A stretch of DNA of 32,405 nt from Paracoccaceae bacterium (GTDB lineage Bacteria > Pseudomonadota > Alphaproteobacteria > Rhodobacterales > Rhodobacteraceae): contig PWZT01000030.1 of assembly GCA_003567315.1 (NCBI GenBank), positions 1 to 32,405 of the forward strand, read 5' to 3'. The notes under the pieces are model-generated. The model saw nothing but the letters and a program-made list of their open reading frames with translations. It was not told the origin of the DNA and ran no database searches. The position numbers were made by a program, and so were the translations under genes. Below are positions 25,554 to 32,383 of the stretch, one piece after another; position 1 is the first letter of the stretch; each line of letters opens with the position of its first letter.

Positions 25554-26300
25554 ATGGAGATAAACCTGGGTCTGGCTCAATGGCGTGGATTTCTGCGGTC
25601 TCTGTTGATTTACAACAACCCGAAAATTGTGCGCCCGATGCGGCGCTTCTATCGTGAGTTACTGCGCGACGGCGATCTGGCATTCGACATCGGTGCGGAT
25701 GACGGAATGCGCGCCCGCGCGACGAGAGCCGCAGGGGCGCGTGTGGTAGCTCTGGAGCCGCAAGCGCCGTTCGCTGGATATCTGCGCGTCACCCTGCCGC
25801 GCGATATCCGGTTTCTGGAAGTCGCCGCCGGTCCAACGGAAACGGTGGCAAAAATGGCAGTGTCTCGGCGCCATCCGACAGTGTCGTCGCTGCGCAGTGG
25901 CTTTGCCGAAGAAGCCGGCGTCAAGCCGGGTTTCGAGCATGTGCGTTGGGATATTGAGCAGCATGTTGTGGTTACGATGCTTGACAAGCTGATCGCAGAG
26001 GAAGGTGTGCCGCGCTATATTAAGATCGATGTGGAAGGCTTTGAGCTCGACGTCCTCGCAGGGCTCAGCCAACCTGTAGAGCTGATCTCGGTCGAATACC
26101 TGCCCGGCCTGCCACATCTCAGCAATGCCGTGATTGACCGGTTGCTAGAGCTTGGGGCCTATCGCTTCAATTCTGTCGTAGGTGAGAGCAGCGCGTTTCT
26201 CTGGCAAGACTGGCACGATGGCGATGCCACCAAGGACTGGTTGCGCGGTTTGCCTGCCAACGCCAGCTCGGGCGACCTTTATGCCCGTCTATCCGACTGA
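25554..26300 (+). CDS. FkbM-family methyltransferase, paralogue of the 16.5-kb gene
   Basis: The 248-residue protein has AFDIGADDGMRARA (SAM site), VVALEPQAPF, YIKIDVEGFELDVLAGL and the C-terminal ASSGDLYARL. It aligns along its length with the FkbM protein next to ggt, including the N-terminal YYR/YNN...R.RR.Y..LL.. region, so the two are paralogues. In the glycine loop it has DDGM where the other has HVGD, so SAM binding may differ. No clear ribosome site is seen before the ATG. It is divergent from the GTP cyclohydrolase operon, with 166 bp between the two starts, and its last 22 bases overlap the convergent phosphatase gene. Confidence 0.87.
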   Translation: MEINLGLAQWRGFLRSLLIYNNPKIVRPMRRFYRELLRDGDLAFDIGADDGMRARATRAAGARVVALEPQAPFAGYLRVTLPRDIRFLEVAAGPTETVAKMAVSRRHPTVSSLRSGFAEEAGVKPGFEHVRWDIEQHVVVTMLDKLIAEEGVPRYIKIDVEGFELDVLAGLSQPVELISVEYLPGLPHLSNAVIDRLLELGAYRFNSVVGESSAFLWQDWHDGDATKDWLRGLPANASSGDLYARLSD

Positions 26301-27115
26301 TCGCGCAGGATTTCAGCGAAAGCGTCGAACACGCCTGGACAGGCCGTCAGAACTGTACCTGACCGCTCTGGCCTGTCACGCGGGTCAAGTGAGGTTACAG
26401 TCGCCCCTGCTTCGGACAGAAGCACCAGTCCCGCTGCGATGTCCCAGGGCTGCAATACGCGTTCCCAGAACCCGTCCAGTCGGCCAGCCGCGACATAAGC
26501 GAGGTCCAGCGACGCCGCACCCATGCGGCGCACCCCCGCACAATGCGGCATCAACCGCGCGATATCTGCTGCATGGGTGTCGATATGCGCCATGTCACCA
26601 AAGGGAATCCCTGTGCCGAACAAGGCCCCGCCAAGCGTACTGGTCTCCGCTACCCGGATCTGGTGGCCATTCAGACTGCCGCCAACACCAATGCGCGCGG
26701 CAAAGGTCTCGCCCTTCAGCGGATCATGCACCACCCCGATACGGCGTATGCCGTCAACTTCCAGCGCGACTGACACGGCCCAATGCGCGATGCCGCGCAG
26801 AAAATTGGTGGTGCCGTCAAGCGGGTCCACAATCCAGCGCCGCCTTGGCGCCAGCTGCGCCGTGGTTTCCTCGCCAAGCCACCCATCCTCTTGCCGGGCA
26901 GTCAGCAATATATCCCGCAGGCAAGCCTCAGCCTCAGTATCCGCACGCGACAAAAAATCCCCCGCCCGTTTGATCTGCACACGCAAGCTGTCCCGGTTCT
27001 GCCAGTGACGCATCAGAAGCTCACCCGCTTCATGTGCAGCGCGGATCGCAAGCACCAGATCCGCCGTGTCCTGTTCGTTGCATTTGGCATCCAGATGTGG
27101 GGGCGGCGGCATCAT
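26279..27115 (-). CDS. Inositol monophosphatase / CysQ-superfamily phosphatase
   Basis: The 278-residue Mg-dependent phosphatase has the motif GEE at 81-83, the metal-binding WIVDPLDGTTNFLRGIAHW at 94-112 and the second motif QPWDIAAGLVLLSEAG at about 222-237. Family members hydrolyse inositol phosphate, fructose bisphosphate or 3'-phosphoadenosine phosphate; substrate cannot be fixed from sequence. In this setting it could dephosphorylate a ribityl-pyrimidine or similar intermediate, which the operon otherwise lacks an enzyme for. The first ATG overlaps the stop of an upstream reading frame (ATGA), showing that it used to be, or is, translated after another gene. Its 3' end overlaps the convergent FkbM gene. 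Confidence 0.87.
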   Translation of the reverse strand: MMPPPPHLDAKCNEQDTADLVLAIRAAHEAGELLMRHWQNRDSLRVQIKRAGDFLSRADTEAEACLRDILLTARQEDGWLGEETTAQLAPRRRWIVDPLDGTTNFLRGIAHWAVSVALEVDGIRRIGVVHDPLKGETFAARIGVGGSLNGHQIRVAETSTLGGALFGTGIPFGDMAHIDTHAADIARLMPHCAGVRRMGAASLDLAYVAAGRLDGFWERVLQPWDIAAGLVLLSEAGATVTSLDPRDRPERSGTVLTACPGVFDAFAEILRDQSDRRA

Positions 27116-27266
27116 GTGTTGTCCTGCGGCTGGACCAGGGCGGCCAATGCTTCAGCATAGCGAACTGCAGGCACCACCAAGTCAACAGACCCGGGAGAGC
27201 CGCCAGAAGGGCTACTAGGGCTGAAATGGCCAATGCCAGCCCTCCATTGTTTGCAACAGAACCCAT
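27112..27266 (-). pseudogene. Possible C-terminal remnant of a glycosyltransferase
   Basis: A frame ending LVVPAVRYAEALAALVQPQD stops in an ATGA overlap with the phosphatase start, the arrangement of a real upstream gene. Just before it another frame reads NNGGLALAISALV, similar to the segment of GT4 glycosyltransferases that precedes such a tail. The two would need a frame change at about 27190, and nothing recognisable continues beyond 27270. The similarity is short and judged by eye, so a remnant is likely but its identity is only a suggestion. Confidence 0.4.
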
Positions 27267-27899
27267 CCCGCTTCAACCAGATTTAAATCGAATAGGTGTT
27301 CAGTCCCGCCAAGGCTGAAAGCCCGCCCGGGACACCCGGCATGAAAGCGTCGAACCCCAGCAAGCTGCACCCGGGCGCGCCGTCGCGCAGAAAGCGTCGC
27401 AAGCGGCGCGCAGATAGCGGTTCAGAACGCCGAAAGCCACGGCGGAAATCGACCGCTCGGGCGCCATGCCTGCCGTTCAGTGGGATGCGTGCCGCCTTGG
27501 GCTTGTCTCGTTGGCCGCGATGCAGTCTGCTGACGCGCCTCGGGGGGGGGCGCCGCAAAGCGGGCAGGCTCGGCCGGCAGACGGATCGGGGGGTGCGGAT
27601 GACGCGGTTGCGCACGGCGCCGGACAGTCTTTGTAACAGCCGCTCGCGCGCGGGCCTGCGGTTTCGGCCGGTTGTTCTGGCGGTCGATCTGATCATCGTG
27701 CCGAGCTATGTCGCCGGCACCGTGCTGGGCCTTCAGCAAGATATGTGGCGGCTCAACCTCATCCTCGCGGCGCTCGTGGCGGCGGATCTGTTGGCGCGTT
27801 GGCTGATCTCAGACGGCTGGCATCCTACGTGCAATGACCCTTATCTTTGGAAATTCAGGAATTTCCCCGCAAGACGTCTAGCCCTGCGGATGCCGACAG
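27267..27899. other. Gene-poor scar region with a nine-G run
   Basis: No gene is recognised in these 630 bases. A homopolymer of nine G lies at 27542-27550. On the + strand a frame around 27660-27820 encodes two plausible membrane helices (VVLAVDLIIVPSYVAGTVL and LNLILAALVAADLLARWLI), but the frame runs on into the antisense of the next gene and has no good start. It may be a fragment of a membrane protein. The rest consists of open frames in several phases without family resemblance. Confidence 0.4.
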
Positions 27900-27921
27900 C
27901 AGGGCCGGTTTTCCGGCCCTG
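27900..27921 (-). terminator. Probable intrinsic terminator of the coiled-coil stress-protein gene
   Basis: CAGGGCCGG (27900-27908) and CCGGCCCTG (27913-27921) form a perfect nine-pair stem around a four-base loop. It begins 12 bases after the stop of the leftward stress-protein gene. The T-run that follows classical terminators is missing, but position and strength favour this role. Confidence 0.6.
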
Positions 27922-27933
27922 TCTGGTTATCGG

Positions 27934-28221
27934 TCAGCGAAATCGCGCCATGGCCTTGTCGAAGGCGTCGGTCACGCTGTCCCAAGCCTTGTCGAAGCCT
28001 GCCTTCATGTCGCCCCATGCCTCGTCGCTTGTCTCGCGCATTTCCTTGATCTTCGCTTCGGCCTCGTCGCGCTGCTTGCGCAGCTCTGCGATCTGTTCCT
28101 CATACTCGATCTTTGCGTCGGCCTCGGCCTCGGCCGCCTTGGCCTGCAGCTTCTCGATATCGGTGTTCCACTGGTCCATGCGGGCTTTCGCCTTGGCGAT
28201 GTAGTCGTCCTTGTCGGCCAT
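27934..28221 (-). CDS. Coiled-coil protein of the sll1863 stress-response type
   Basis: The 95-residue protein is almost entirely helical, Ala/Glu/Lys-rich and predicted to form a coiled coil from about residue 15 to 70 (for example YEEQIAELRKQRDEAEAKIK). It ends with amphipathic WGDMKAGFDKAWDSVTDAF. This resembles the small proteins named after cyanobacterial sll1863, linked to stress responses; biochemical function is unknown. The frame is open to 28572, but the ATG at 28221 has AGCGAAAGG upstream and starts the family-typical N-terminus. It is divergent from the cupin gene, 94 bp away, suggesting shared control. Confidence 0.8.
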   Translation of the reverse strand: MADKDDYIAKAKARMDQWNTDIEKLQAKAAEAEADAKIEYEEQIAELRKQRDEAEAKIKEMRETSDEAWGDMKAGFDKAWDSVTDAFDKAMARFR

Positions 28222-28315
28222 GCCTTTCGCTCCCATTTTCATCCGGTTATTCGGATGTAGGCAGACACTGACGCCGGTGCAAGCTAGGATCAAGGAGGAT
28301 AGAAACGAATCGACT

Positions 28316-28708
28316 ATGAAGGACTCTGGCATGCCGGAAACATCGAAAGTCACCCTGCCGATCGCGCGCCTTGCCCGCGAGAATGAGGAGTTTCGCAAGG
28401 TGCTGTGGACGGGTGAAAAGACCCAGCTTGTGCTGATGGCGATTCCCGAAGGTTGCGAGATCGGCGGCGAGGTCCACGAGGGCCACGACCAGCTTCTGTA
28501 TTTTGTGGCCGGCACCGGCGAGGCGAAGATCGGTGATACCATCGGCCCCGTGGGCGAGGGCGACGTGGCCATTGTTCCGTCGGGGGCGTATCACAACTTT
28601 CGTAACACCGGCAGCGGCATGCTGAAGCTTTACACAACCTACAGCCCGCCCGAGCATGCGCCCGGCACCGAACACGCCACAAAGTCCGAGGCCGCCGCCG
28701 AGGAGTGA
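28316..28708 (+). CDS. Single-domain cupin protein
   Basis: The 130-residue protein carries one cupin fold: motif 1 GGEVHEGHDQLLYFVAGTGE with His54 and His57 as metal candidates, and motif 2 GDVAIVPSGAYHNFRNTG with His93. The C-terminal tail is acidic and disordered-looking. Cupins with this pattern are metal enzymes or sensors; no substrate can be assigned. AGGAGG (28293-28298) lies 17 bases before the ATG, longer than usual, but no start codon is closer to it. It probably shares a transcript with the flavin disulfide reductase 115 bp downstream. Confidence 0.82.
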   Translation: MKDSGMPETSKVTLPIARLARENEEFRKVLWTGEKTQLVLMAIPEGCEIGGEVHEGHDQLLYFVAGTGEAKIGDTIGPVGEGDVAIVPSGAYHNFRNTGSGMLKLYTTYSPPEHAPGTEHATKSEAAAEE

Positions 28709-28823
28709 CCGGGTAGGTCGGCACGGCTGCGGGCCTAGGCGCTGTGCGAGCCGCCAGATGGTGCTGCAGCCAACGGAAGTAGCCCGCGCGGCATCGGTGC
28801 GGGTACGCAGAAAGAGGAGCGCC

Positions 28824-30233
28824 ATGAAGGTCGATACCATAATCGTTGGTGCCGGTAGCGCAGGGCTGTCGGCCCTGCGCGAGGTGCGACGCTATACCGA
28901 CGATTTCCTGCTGATCAATGACGGACATTGGGGCACCACCTGCGCCGCCGTGGGCTGCATGCCGTCGAAGGCGCTGATCGAGGCTGCCAATGCGTTCCAC
29001 CGCCGCCACGCGCTTGACGATCTGGGCATCCGCGGGGCAGACGGCCTGCGCGCCGACATCCCCGCCGTGCTGGCCCGCGTCCGCGCTCTGCGCGACGATT
29101 TCGTCAAGGGGCCAAGCGCGGTGCCCGACAAACTGGGCGACCGCGCCATCGCCGGCCGCGCCCGACTGGCCGGCCCCGGCGCGGTGGAGGTGGACGGTCG
29201 ACGGATCGAAGCGCGCGCCATCATCCTCGCCCCCGGGAGCCGTCCTATCGTGCCGGGGCCGTGGCGGGCACTCAGTGACCGCCTGCTGACCAGCGACACG
29301 CTGTTCGAGCAGACCGACCTACCGCGCCGCATCGCCGTGATCGGGCTGGGCGCCATCGGCATCGAACTGGCGCAGGCGCTGTCGCGGCTGGGGCTCGAGG
29401 TTGCGGGCTTCGATGCCGCCCAGACGCTGGCCGGTATCGACGACCCGGCCGTGCTGTCCGCCTTACGCCCGCTGATAGAGGCGGAATTTCCCGTCCACTT
29501 GGGCACTGAAGCGACGTTGGAAGACCACGGCGGCGCCATCCGCGTCACCGCTGCGGGCATGGAGTTCGAGGCCGATGCGGTGCTCGCCGCCATCGGCCGT
29601 CGCCCCAATCTCGACGGGCTGGGGCTGGAGACGCTGGGCGTGCCGCTGGACGCGCGCGGCCTGCCCGCGCTCGACCCCGAGACACTGCGGATCGGCGACA
29701 CCGGCGTCTTTTTGGCCGGCGACGCCAACGCCCACCGCCCGCTGCTGCACGAGGCCGCCGACGAAGGCCACATCGCCGGGCGACTGGCCGCGCCCGATGC
29801 GCCCGCGCAGGGCCTCTGCCGACGTACCCCGCTGGCCATCACCTTCTGCAGCCCGCAGGTCGCCCGCGTCGGCCCGCCGCTCTCGGCGCTGCCCGAGGGC
29901 ACGCTCACTGGCGAGGTGGATTTCGCCCGCCAAGGCCGTGCCCGGATCGCCGCCGCCAATGCCGGGCTGATGCGCCTTTACGCCGACCCCGCCGACGGCC
30001 GGCTTCTGGGCGCCGAGATGTGCGCGCCGGCGGCCGAGCACATGGCGCATCTGCTGGCGCTGGCGGTGGAGCAGCGCCTAACCGTGCCGCAGATCCTCGC
30101 CATGCCCTTCTACCACCCGGTGCTGGAGGAAGGGCTGCGCACCGCTCTGCGCGACCTTGCGCGGCGCCTGCCCGATGCCGGCGGCTCGGACCTGTCGGCC
30201 TGCGACGCGATCGGGCACGACGCGCTGGACTGA
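28824..30233 (+). CDS. FAD-dependent pyridine nucleotide-disulfide oxidoreductase (dihydrolipoamide dehydrogenase-like)
   Basis: The 469-residue flavoenzyme has the FAD site IIVGAGSAGLSALREV at 6-21, the redox-active disulfide Cys40 and Cys45 in GTTCAAVGCMPSKAL, the NAD(P) site IAVIGLGAIGIELAQAL, the second FAD motif GVFLAGDANA and the C-terminal His431-Glu436 pair in HPVLEEGL that protonates the active-site thiol. Catalytic residues are complete. Unlike E2/E3 complex enzymes it stands next to a cupin and a stress protein, not next to dehydrogenase-complex genes, so a detoxifying or redox-sensing role (as in mercuric reductase or RclA relatives) is more likely than lipoamide turnover. GAGGAG before ATG 28824 decides the start against the longer frame. 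Confidence 0.87.
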   Translation: MKVDTIIVGAGSAGLSALREVRRYTDDFLLINDGHWGTTCAAVGCMPSKALIEAANAFHRRHALDDLGIRGADGLRADIPAVLARVRALRDDFVKGPSAVPDKLGDRAIAGRARLAGPGAVEVDGRRIEARAIILAPGSRPIVPGPWRALSDRLLTSDTLFEQTDLPRRIAVIGLGAIGIELAQALSRLGLEVAGFDAAQTLAGIDDPAVLSALRPLIEAEFPVHLGTEATLEDHGGAIRVTAAGMEFEADAVLAAIGRRPNLDGLGLETLGVPLDARGLPALDPETLRIGDTGVFLAGDANAHRPLLHEAADEGHIAGRLAAPDAPAQGLCRRTPLAITFCSPQVARVGPPLSALPEGTLTGEVDFARQGRARIAAANAGLMRLYADPADGRLLGAEMCAPAAEHMAHLLALAVEQRLTVPQILAMPFYHPVLEEGLRTALRDLARRLPDAGGSDLSACDAIGHDALD

Positions 30234-30416
30234 CCGGGCATCGGGGCCGCGAACGCGCCACGGGTCCATCGGTTTTCGAAACTGGCGATCGCGCGCCCCA
30301 TCGGCCCGCCGCGCTGCCCCGCGATGCAATCGCCCGCTGGTGCGCCGTCGACACGGTGCTATACTGCCATCGCCGGGCCTACGCCGGACGGGTGCAGCCT
30401 TAAGGGACCTGACTGC

Positions 30417-30476
30417 ATGAAGATCTTCCAATGCCCGGACTGCAGCGCAGCGCTGTTCTTCGATAACCTCGCCTGA
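30417..30476 (+). pseudogene. Truncated 5' end of a zinc-ribbon (zinc-binding peptidase-like) gene
   Basis: Nineteen codons, MKIFQCPDCSAALFFDNLA, then a stop. The opening matches the N-terminus of bacterial zinc-ribbon metallopeptidase-like proteins (about 350 residues), whose next residues would supply the second Cys pair. The homology ends at about 30470, where phage head-gene sequence begins. A TATACT (30360-30365) upstream could be its old promoter. Confidence 0.5.
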
Positions 30477-30589
30477 CCTATGCCAGCGACGCCGAGATGG
30501 CGGCGGCGCTGGGCGACATGAACCGCCAGATCACCGGCGCCGTGGGGCGTGTCTCCGTCGTCCGCATCCAATCCTCGAAAGGGCTCTGA
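30473..30589 (+). pseudogene. C-terminal fragment of a gpW-like phage head-tail joining protein
   Basis: The frame LTYASDAEMAAALGDMNRQI continues with RVSVVRIQSSKGL and a stop. This is the C-terminal half of the roughly 70-residue gpW-type joining protein found after the terminase gene in lambda-like prophages (typical LTYRSDAEMA...I.SSKGL). Its start is missing; the sequence directly abuts the zinc-ribbon fragment. Confidence 0.6.
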
Positions 30590-30592
30590 ACC

Positions 30593-30962
30593 ATGTAGAC
30601 CTACATTCAGAACGGCCACGTCGTCACCGTGCCGACGCCCACGGGCGGTATCGCCTCGGGCGAGGGGCTGATCGTCGGCAACATCTTCGGCATCGCCGCC
30701 TATTCCGCGGCCGAGGGCGATCCCCTCGAACTGGCCACTACCGGCGTCTACAAGCTGCCGAAAGCCACCGCCGCTGTGCTCGCGGTCGGTGCGCGCGTGG
30801 CTTGGGACAACACAACCAAGCAGGTCAACACGCCCGGCGCTGGCAAACTGAGACACTACCGGCGCTGGGCGCTTCCCAATCGGCATTGCTACCGAGGCAG
30901 CGGGTAACGGGACCACCAGCGTCGCGGTGCGACTGGATGGGGTGGCAACGGCGGCGGCGTAA
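30593..30962 (+). pseudogene. DUF2190 phage capsid-associated protein gene, nonsense and frameshift
   Basis: The second codon is a stop: ATG TAG, where a Lys codon AAG would be expected. The frame then reads TYIQNGHVVTVPTPTGGIAS and continues to VGARVAWDNTTKQVNTPGAG with no further interruption. After that (about 30845) it shifts; the conserved ending PIGIATEAAGNGTTSVAVRL followed by DGVATAAA is read in another frame up to the TAA at 30960-30962. DUF2190 proteins lie between the prohead protease and the major capsid gene in many phages. Both lesions are clear because the remaining protein is well preserved, suggesting recent decay. Confidence 0.75.
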
Positions 30963-30969
30963 AGGCCGC

Positions 30970-32382
30970 TCAATCACCAAGCTTGGTGATGCCGAGGGTG
31001 CGTTCGATCTGCTTCCGAAGATTCTTGAGGCCCCTGTTCTCGCTCGGAGTCTTCGGAAGCGTGATTGAACCCAGGCCGTCGTAACCCTTGTTCGCCTCAA
31101 GTCGGATGTGCCTGTTGTCCGACTTCTCCGAATACCCATGCCGGGCCAGGAGAGCCGTCAGTTCACTGGCGACACGCTTCGGGTCTTTGGTTGCCCTGGC
31201 AAGATCCTCGGAAAGTTCAGCAAGCGCGGGGGACTCGGGCAAACGGTCGACAACGCGTTGCAGAATAGCCCTGGTCCTCGCATCCAGCCCAATCTGTTCA
31301 GCAGCAGACAAGGTCGTTCTCGCTGCAAACCGCAGTCTGTCGGAAATCTCTCCCGAGTAAACCTCCGGCCCAATCCGCTGAACGAGATTGTCGGATGAGA
31401 ACTCGGACTCATCCGTCCCAAGGCTCGCAGCCGGGCTAGCGCTTAGTTGCTGCTCGAGTTGGCGAACTCGGTCCTGGAGGTTCTCGATTTCTTCGAAGTA
31501 CAGCTTTTCGTTCTCGGCCGCCGTCAGCCTGTTCCTGTCGCGCTCACGCTGGGCGCGGAGAGCTTGCTCCTGCAGCTCGGTCCAGTCCCAACCGAATGCC
31601 GGCATCTGACTTCGCAGGGCTGATGCCGCCGACCTGACCGCCGTAGCCAGTTCGTCCCCGTTTTGGATCTGCCAGCCGAGGTAGTATCGCCTAGCGATGC
31701 CTTGACCTGGGACTGACAAGCCAACCGTGCCACCGTAGGCGTTCCGGGCCTCAGTCGTTTCGCGAAGGTCAAACGAGAAAACTCGATCTGGCTCGACAAC
31801 GACATGGGCGATTCCGCCGAGGTCGTAGGCCAGCTTCTCAATTTCCTGTCGGCTGAGCAGCCAAGAACCGTTCCCGGTAGCCGAAACGTAGACAGTCGGC
31901 AGCCATTTCGCCGCCTCGCCCAAAGTCACCAACTTCGCAGTCGCGATTCCTGCGTCGGTGCCCTCAAGCCAGACCGGCTGATCGCTGACACCGATCCCTT
32001 GGTCCGTGCCGCCCCATCCGCTCTTCAGTAGCGCCTTGATGAGATATGGCTTTCGAGGAGTATCAAGCCGAGCGCCAGGCGTCGTGGCAATGCACTGGGT
32101 CCTGAGGCGGACCAGGTCCTGCCCACCATCCGCGGCACTGCGTTTCAGTACACATTCCGTTCGCCAAGAACGCCCAAGATCATCCGGAAGATCATGTCGA
32201 ATGCCGATGGCAGTCCAGCCATCACCGGTCCGCAACTCCCGCATGCGGAGTTCCTCGCCGGTATTCGAGCGAACGTGCACATTGGGGTCGTGTCTCGGAT
32301 TTGGTGGAAATTTGATGGCGGCGTAATCTCCGGGTGAACCAACACCCACCCAACTGGCGGCGGCAACCGCCAGGGAGATCAC
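30970..32382 (-). CDS. Unknown cargo protein with coiled coil and HicA-like C-terminal domain
   Basis: The frame encodes 470 residues and I cannot name the family. Residues about 45-230 look like one globular region (VRLRTQCIATTPGARLD, KPYLIKALLKSGWGG, VYVSATGNGSWLLSRQEIEKL, GGIAHVVVEPDRVFSFDLRE, YGGTVGLSVPGQG). Residues about 270-320 form a coiled coil. The last 70 residues (ELTALLARHGYSEKSDNRHI, then SITLPKTPSENRGLKNLRKQ) resemble a HicA/YcfA-type mRNA interferase, with RHIRL at the catalytic His position. The first codon is uncertain: GTG 32382, GTG 32349, or ATG 32244, which has GAGGAA upstream. The frame is also open to the window edge. Its 52-53% G+C is far below the 77% counted nearby at 29.7 kb. 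It lies antisense, 7 bases from a broken DUF2190 gene and next to a phage gene start, as cargo would. Confidence 0.6.
   Translation of the reverse strand: MISLAVAAASWVGVGSPGDYAAIKFPPNPRHDPNVHVRSNTGEELRMRELRTGDGWTAIGIRHDLPDDLGRSWRTECVLKRSAADGGQDLVRLRTQCIATTPGARLDTPRKPYLIKALLKSGWGGTDQGIGVSDQPVWLEGTDAGIATAKLVTLGEAAKWLPTVYVSATGNGSWLLSRQEIEKLAYDLGGIAHVVVEPDRVFSFDLRETTEARNAYGGTVGLSVPGQGIARRYYLGWQIQNGDELATAVRSAASALRSQMPAFGWDWTELQEQALRAQRERDRNRLTAAENEKLYFEEIENLQDRVRQLEQQLSASPAASLGTDESEFSSDNLVQRIGPEVYSGEISDRLRFAARTTLSAAEQIGLDARTRAILQRVVDRLPESPALAELSEDLARATKDPKRVASELTALLARHGYSEKSDNRHIRLEANKGYDGLGSITLPKTPSENRGLKNLRKQIERTLGITKLGD
30973..30990. repeat. Perfect 18-bp palindrome at the 3' end of the cargo gene
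   Basis: ATCACCAAGCTTGGTGAT is its own reverse complement. It encodes the last residues (ITKLGD) of the unknown protein and lies 10 bases from the end of the DUF2190 remnant. It could act as a hairpin terminating convergent transcripts, or mark a recombination or binding site. Confidence 0.6.
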
Positions 32383-32383
32383 G

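Noticed and set aside
27296-28204. 302-codon + frame through the scar region into the stress-protein gene
   Set aside because: Its last third is antisense to a recognised gene and crosses a terminator hairpin; only a short internal part looks protein-like, so I list it as a scar rather than a gene.
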